Of a DNA stretch of 64,000 bases, positions 60,308-64,000 are shown one piece after another. Under the pieces are notes generated by a model. The model did no database searches. It saw only the letters and a list, made by a program, of their open reading frames with translations, and was not told the origin of the DNA. The stretch spans positions 62,001 through 126,000 of the forward strand of contig CACJMB010000004.1 of the NCBI GenBank assembly GCA_902594405.1, given 5' to 3'. Positions within the stretch are counted from its first letter, which is position 1. Each line of letters opens with the position of its first letter. The position numbers and the translations under genes are program-made. This stretch comes from an uncultured Pelagibacteraceae bacterium (GTDB lineage Bacteria > Pseudomonadota > Alphaproteobacteria > Pelagibacterales > Pelagibacteraceae).

Positions 60308-60844
60308 ATGGCTAGAGTTACTGTAGAAGACTGTATAGATAAAGTAGAGAGTCCTTACGAATTAGTACTTGTTGCTAAAGAAAGAGCTACTCAACTTAAT
60401 GCAGGAATAGAACCAACAATTGACAGAGATAACGATAAAAATACGGTTATTTCATTAAGAGAAATTGCAGAAGAAAAAATTAAAGTTTCAGATTTAACTG
60501 ATAGCGCCGTTTACAAACTTAGAAAACATGTTGAGCAAGTTGACGATACTTCTGAGGACGATGAAGATATAGGTGATGATTTTGAGAACCTATATAAAGG
60601 TGAAATTTCAAAAAGTGGTACTCCAATTTTACCATCTAAAAGAGCAAGAAAAACTCCAGAAAAAATTCAAGTAACAAAAGAAGATTTGGCTGAGCTATCT
60701 GAAACAGCTACAGCAGAAGTTGATAATTCAGTAGGAGAAGAAACGATGAATGAGCAAGGAGAAGTTTCTTTAGATGAAGTGTCAGAATCAGAAAATCAAG
60801 AAGCAGACGTATCTTCAGACGACACTGAAGCTTCAAACTCTTAA
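60308..60844 (+). CDS. rpoZ: RNA polymerase omega subunit with a long acidic tail
   Basis: Residues 1-75 match RpoZ (MARVTVEDCIDKVESPYELV start, VSLREIAEEKI-type segment at about 52-62). Residues 75-178 are a low-complexity tail rich in Asp, Glu and Ser with repeated DDxEDDED-like runs. Usual omega subunits are 70-130 residues, so the tail is long. It precedes the dus gene by 22 nt. The tail function is unknown. Confidence 0.9.
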   Translation: MARVTVEDCIDKVESPYELVLVAKERATQLNAGIEPTIDRDNDKNTVISLREIAEEKIKVSDLTDSAVYKLRKHVEQVDDTSEDDEDIGDDFENLYKGEISKSGTPILPSKRARKTPEKIQVTKEDLAELSETATAEVDNSVGEETMNEQGEVSLDEVSESENQEADVSSDDTEASNS

Positions 60845-60866
60845 AAAAATAATATAAAGTTATATC

Positions 60867-61859
60867 ATGAATAGGAAAGTATCAGTTGCTCCTATGATGG
60901 ATTGTACAGATCGTCATGAACGATTTTTTCTTAGATTAATATCCAAAAATACTCTTCTTTATACTGAAATGGTAGTCGATGAAGCTATAAATAGAGGAGA
61001 TAAAAAAAAGTTATTAGAGTTTAATATTAATGAGAAGCCTGTAGCACTTCAATTAGGAGGCTCTTCTCCAAAACTTTTAGCTGAAGCCACTAAAGTAGGT
61101 GAAGATTTTGGTTATGATGAAATTAATCTAAACTTAGGATGCCCTAGTAAAAAAGTTGAAAAAAATAGATTTGGTGCTTGTTTAATGAAAGAGCCAAATT
61201 TAGTTGCAGATTGTTTAAGCAAAATGCAATCAGTTACAAAACTACCAGTAACTATAAAAACAAGAATTGGTTACGATGATGTGGAAGATTATGAAAATTT
61301 ACATAGTTTTATTTCTACTCTAAAAGCAACAGGAGTTAATACTTTTATCATTCATGCAAGAAAAGCAATGTTAGGTAAATTTACACCAAAGCAAAATTTA
61401 AATATTCCTCCTTTAAAATACGAATATGTTTATAAATTAAAAAAAGATTTTCCAAATGAAGAGATTATTATCAATGGAGGAATAACTTCAGTAGATGAAA
61501 TAAAACCTCATTTAGAAAAAACAGATGGTGTAATGATTGGAAGAGCCGCGTATCACACCCCTTATTTATTAGCAGATATTGAAAGAGAAATATTCAATAA
61601 TGAGGATGTTCCAAGTAGACAAGATGTAATTGAGCAGCTTATTCCTTATGTTAAAGAAGAATTAAAAAAAGGGACAAGATTAAATCAAATCATGAGACAC
61701 ACCCTTGGTTTATTTCATGGTCAGACAGGTGCAAGTTATTGGAAAAGATATTTAAGTGAAAACATGTGTGTAAGAGATGCTGATGTGAAAAAAATCGATC
61801 ACATTATGGATAAAATTAAATACAATAATGTAGATACTAGAGTAGGGCAGTCTGCTTAA
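60867..61859 (+). CDS. dusA: tRNA-dihydrouridine synthase (DusA-like)
   Basis: The 330-residue flavoenzyme reduces uridine to dihydrouridine in tRNA D-loops. It has VAPMMDCTDRHERFF (about 6-20), the active-site Cys in LNLGCPSKKVEKNRFGACLM (about 91-110) and INGGITSVDEI. The length and the MDCTDRH start fit the DusA group. Expressed with rpoZ on the same strand. Confidence 0.9.
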   Translation: MNRKVSVAPMMDCTDRHERFFLRLISKNTLLYTEMVVDEAINRGDKKKLLEFNINEKPVALQLGGSSPKLLAEATKVGEDFGYDEINLNLGCPSKKVEKNRFGACLMKEPNLVADCLSKMQSVTKLPVTIKTRIGYDDVEDYENLHSFISTLKATGVNTFIIHARKAMLGKFTPKQNLNIPPLKYEYVYKLKKDFPNEEIIINGGITSVDEIKPHLEKTDGVMIGRAAYHTPYLLADIEREIFNNEDVPSRQDVIEQLIPYVKEELKKGTRLNQIMRHTLGLFHGQTGASYWKRYLSENMCVRDADVKKIDHIMDKIKYNNVDTRVGQSA

Positions 61860-61899
61860 TTCAATATTAACAAACGAATATAGTTATATTATTTTATTA

Positions 61900-62685
61900 A
61901 TGGCTTTAACAGCAATACCAGTTGGTTTTGTTGCGGGATTATTTGGTATTGGTGGAGGGTTAATAACTGTTCCCTTTTTATATTTTATTTTTGGTTCTTT
62001 AGAAATTGATCCTCAATATGTTATGCACCTTGCCGTTGGAACTTCCTTTGCAATTATAATACCAACATCTACAGTTTCAGTTTTAACACATCACAAATTT
62101 AAAGCTGTTGATTTCGATATTGTTAAGAATTACGGTCTTTTTGTTGTAATAGGAGTTATTGTTGGTACTGCTTTTGCAGCTTCTTTAAAAACTAAATCTT
62201 TAGTTTTATTTTTTTCTGTAATGATTTTATTTTTAGGAATTTACTTACTTTTAATAAAAGAAAAGGAACAAAACATAATTGTTAAAATGAAATTACATCT
62301 AAAAGTAATTCTTGGTTTTCTTGTTGGGTTTATATCTGCTCCAATGGGTATAGGAGGAGCTGTAATGAATGTTCCTATTCTTAAGTTTTTTGGTTATTCA
62401 ATAAATAAAGCAATAGGAAGCGCAGCAGCTATAGGTTTTTTAATTGCTTTATTTGGAGCAATAGGTTTTTTAATTTCAGGAAATTATTTAAATTCAAGTC
62501 TTCCATTAAGTATTGGTTTTATCAATCTCCCTGCCTTTTTAATATTTATACCAATTACAACTTTCATGGCGCGGATAGGAGCTAAAACAGTTCACAGCAT
62601 TGATAAGAATAAAATTAGTAAGTTTTTTGGAATTTTTCTTTTAGTAGTTTCGATTAAATTTTTTTACGAATACTTAAAATTATAA
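61900..62685 (+). CDS. TauE/SafE (TSUP)-family permease
   Basis: The 261-residue membrane protein has about seven helices and the family signature GLFGIGGGLITVPFLYF (about 13-29), repeated as SAPMGIGGAVMNVPIL (about 147-162). Members export sulfite, sulfonates or sulfur-containing organic ions. The frame is open upstream of the ATG but without a standard start codon, so ATG 61900 is kept although the first helix looks short. A role in exporting sulfite from sulfonate degradation would fit but is only inference. Confidence 0.82.
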   Translation: MALTAIPVGFVAGLFGIGGGLITVPFLYFIFGSLEIDPQYVMHLAVGTSFAIIIPTSTVSVLTHHKFKAVDFDIVKNYGLFVVIGVIVGTAFAASLKTKSLVLFFSVMILFLGIYLLLIKEKEQNIIVKMKLHLKVILGFLVGFISAPMGIGGAVMNVPILKFFGYSINKAIGSAAAIGFLIALFGAIGFLISGNYLNSSLPLSIGFINLPAFLIFIPITTFMARIGAKTVHSIDKNKISKFFGIFLLVVSIKFFYEYLKL

Positions 62686-62690
62686 CAAGC

Positions 62691-62749
62691 AAAAAAAAGA
62701 GGTGACTTCAGTCTCCCTCCATCACCTCATGAATCAAAATAGTTGATTC
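62691..62749 (-). terminator. Minus-strand terminator-like hairpin next to a second hairpin
   Basis: The first stem is 62699-62705 with 62722-62728 (GAGGTGA/TCACCTC). On the minus strand it is followed by eight U (plus-strand A at 62691-62698), the form of an intrinsic terminator. The second hairpin is 62731-62737 with 62743-62749 (7 bp, 5-nt loop). No annotated minus-strand gene precedes it, so it may end an unknown minus-strand transcript, or serve the plus-strand gene weakly. The rest of the 62686-62899 gap is AT-rich with nothing else recognised. Confidence 0.6.
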
Positions 62750-62899
62750 TCGTAAATTTCATTAACACTTAATAGTTGTAAATGCATTTTATTAACTAAT
62801 TTAAACAGTAACAATCTTAAGTTGTATTTAGATTTTTGAAAAACTCAATTTAGCCATACATCATATTTAGAGTTTTAATACTAATTGATACTTTTAATT

Positions 62900-64000
62900 A
62901 TGGTTTCAATAAAAGACATTAATAAAAAAATTAAAAAAAATTTATTTGATCCATTAGATAAATCAAAAAATAAATTCTCTTCATTTCTAGAGAATATCAA
63001 AAAAAATAAAGTTAAAAAAGATTTAGCATTACAAAAACAATTAGAAAAAGAAAAAAAAAGAGAATTAATTTTAGAAAAAAAATTAGCGAAAAAAGCTAAA
63101 CAAAACGAACTTAAAGAGGAAAGAAAGAAACTTCTTTTTCAAAAAAAATTAATCATAGAAAATGAAAAACAAGAAAAAAAGAATGAAGAAAAGAGACGAA
63201 AAATAGAAGCTCAGAGAATTAAAATAGAACAGAAAAAAATTAAAGATGAAGAAACTAGAAAACTTAGAGAAGAAGCAAGAAAGCTTAAAGAAGAAGATTT
63301 AAGGCTTAAAATGTTAGAAAGACAAAGAATTAGAGAAGAAAATATTAAAATTAAAGAAGAGGAATTAAAAAATAAAGAAATTGAAGCTCAAAAGAAAAGA
63401 GATGAAAAAGAAAAAGAAAGACAAGAAAAAATAAGATTAAAAGAAATTGAAAGAAAAAATAGACTTGAAGAAGAACAAAGATTAAGAGAGGCAGCTAGGA
63501 AGCTGAAATATGAGCAAGAAAAACTTAAAGAAATGGAAGAAAGATTAAGAGATTTGGAAACTGAAAGACAGCAAGAAATTCAAAGACAAATTTTAAAAGA
63601 GGAGGCTGAGCAAAGAGCCAAGGAAGAAGAATTAAGAAATAAAGAAAAAGAACTTAAAGAAGCTGAACGTGAGAGAATAAATAAAGAAAATGAAAGACGT
63701 CAAAGAGAAAGAGAATTGAAATTAGAGGAGGAAAGACAAAAAAGAATTGAAGAGGAAAACGAAAGGATCAGATTAGCTGAAAAAGCTCAAAAAGAGAGAG
63801 AAGAAGAGGAAAATAGGCGAATGAAAGAATGGGAGAAAAAATTTGATGAAGAACAAAGACTTAAAGAGGAGGAATTGATTAGAAAGTTTTATAGCGATGA
63901 AACTCCTGAACAAGAAAACAATCAGGATGGTGATAATTTAGAAACTAAAACTGATAACGATAATTTAGAAAATAAAACTGATGAAGATAATTTAAAAAAT
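62900..64000 (+). CDS. Highly charged helical (coiled-coil or single-alpha-helix) protein, 5' part
   Basis: The frame is open from ATG 62900-62902 to the window end, 367 codons without a stop. After a short N-terminal part (residues 1-40, with DPLDKSKNKFSSF) nearly all residues to about 335 are Glu, Lys, Arg, Gln and Leu in an i/i+4 alternation (e.g. EEARKLKEEDLRLKMLERQR), as in long coiled coils or single alpha-helices. From about 345 comes a tandem 9-residue repeat (DNLETKTDN, DNLENKTDE, DNLKN), encoded by a 27-nt repeat. It has no signal peptide. Function is not known; the gene continues beyond the window. Confidence 0.8.
   Translation, partial: MVSIKDINKKIKKNLFDPLDKSKNKFSSFLENIKKNKVKKDLALQKQLEKEKKRELILEKKLAKKAKQNELKEERKKLLFQKKLIIENEKQEKKNEEKRRKIEAQRIKIEQKKIKDEETRKLREEARKLKEEDLRLKMLERQRIREENIKIKEEELKNKEIEAQKKRDEKEKERQEKIRLKEIERKNRLEEEQRLREAARKLKYEQEKLKEMEERLRDLETERQQEIQRQILKEEAEQRAKEEELRNKEKELKEAERERINKENERRQRERELKLEEERQKRIEEENERIRLAEKAQKEREEEENRRMKEWEKKFDEEQRLKEEELIRKFYSDETPEQENNQDGDNLETKTDNDNLENKTDEDNLKN

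Noticed and set aside
1-64000. CRISPR array, insertion sequence, rRNA or replication origin
   Set aside because: No regularly spaced repeat array, transposase, rRNA sequence or DnaA-box cluster was seen.

Overview
The window looks like a chromosomal segment of a SAR11-clade alphaproteobacterium (Candidatus Pelagibacter or a close relative). The base composition is strongly AT-rich. Genes are packed with 1-4 nt overlaps (TAATG and ATGA junctions) or very short spacers, and there are no insertion sequences. The gene content is typical of a marine oligotroph: many binding-protein-dependent importers, osmolyte and sulfonate catabolism, and few regulators. The taxonomic call is inferred from gene content and style, not from a marker search.

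Layout. 1-10.8 kb: two divergent operons. Leftward run a two-domain cupin-fold protein, a SnoaL-like protein, a MetE-like zinc methyltransferase and the start of a solute-binding protein. Rightward run a second SnoaL-like protein, a complete sugar-type ABC importer and a cytoplasmic GH63/MGH1-like glycoside hydrolase. 10.8-12 kb: a small zinc-ribbon protein and a Rhizobium-type asparaginase. 12-18.6 kb: a leftward operon of binding protein, double permease, ATPase, phosphate acetyltransferase-like protein and an HpsN-like member of the HisD family. 18.7-20.9 kb: a BASS-family transporter, a regulator with two DNA-binding domains and a tail-anchored small protein. 20.9-28.3 kb: a ComC/Ldh2-type dehydrogenase, a taurine-type ABC importer with a very large permease, an omega-amino-acid:pyruvate aminotransferase and alanine dehydrogenase. 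With the preceding operon this suggests a sulfonate-use region.

28.3-33.5 kb: galE, a dimethylglycine/sarcosine dehydrogenase, a second tail-anchored small protein, a membrane protein and a MORN-repeat protein. 33.6-34.9 kb: a short segment bounded by a tRNA-Met fragment and an intact tRNA-Met that share 48 identical bases. It carries GGTCCAC repeats, a secreted protein and a 55-codon gene with a possible SAM-II/SAM-V-like leader, and looks like the remnant of an integrated element. 34.9-44.7 kb: purine salvage, MTA salvage and polyamine synthesis (phosphoribosyltransferase, guaC, apt, mtnP, mtnA, an aldolase-dehydrogenase fusion and a SpeD-SpeE fusion). 44.7-47.8 kb: a polar amino acid importer without its ATPase, plus a PhyH-type dioxygenase. 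47.8-56.5 kb: cell-surface glycosyltransferases, an IclR/AbrB pair divergent from a TctCBA carboxylate importer, and a DMT transporter. 56.5-62.7 kb: small housekeeping genes including rpoZ, dus and a TauE/SafE-family permease. 62.9-64 kb: the start of a highly charged helical protein that runs off the window.

Two themes stand out. All five junctions between a binding-protein gene and the next transporter gene carry an RNA hairpin, two of them intrinsic-terminator-like, which suggests post-transcriptional or attenuation control of subunit ratios. The sulfonate and MTA/polyamine regions each group most steps of a pathway, but with unusual fused or enlarged proteins. No CRISPR array, rRNA or replication origin was seen, and no gene-free stretch exceeds about 300 bases except where described.
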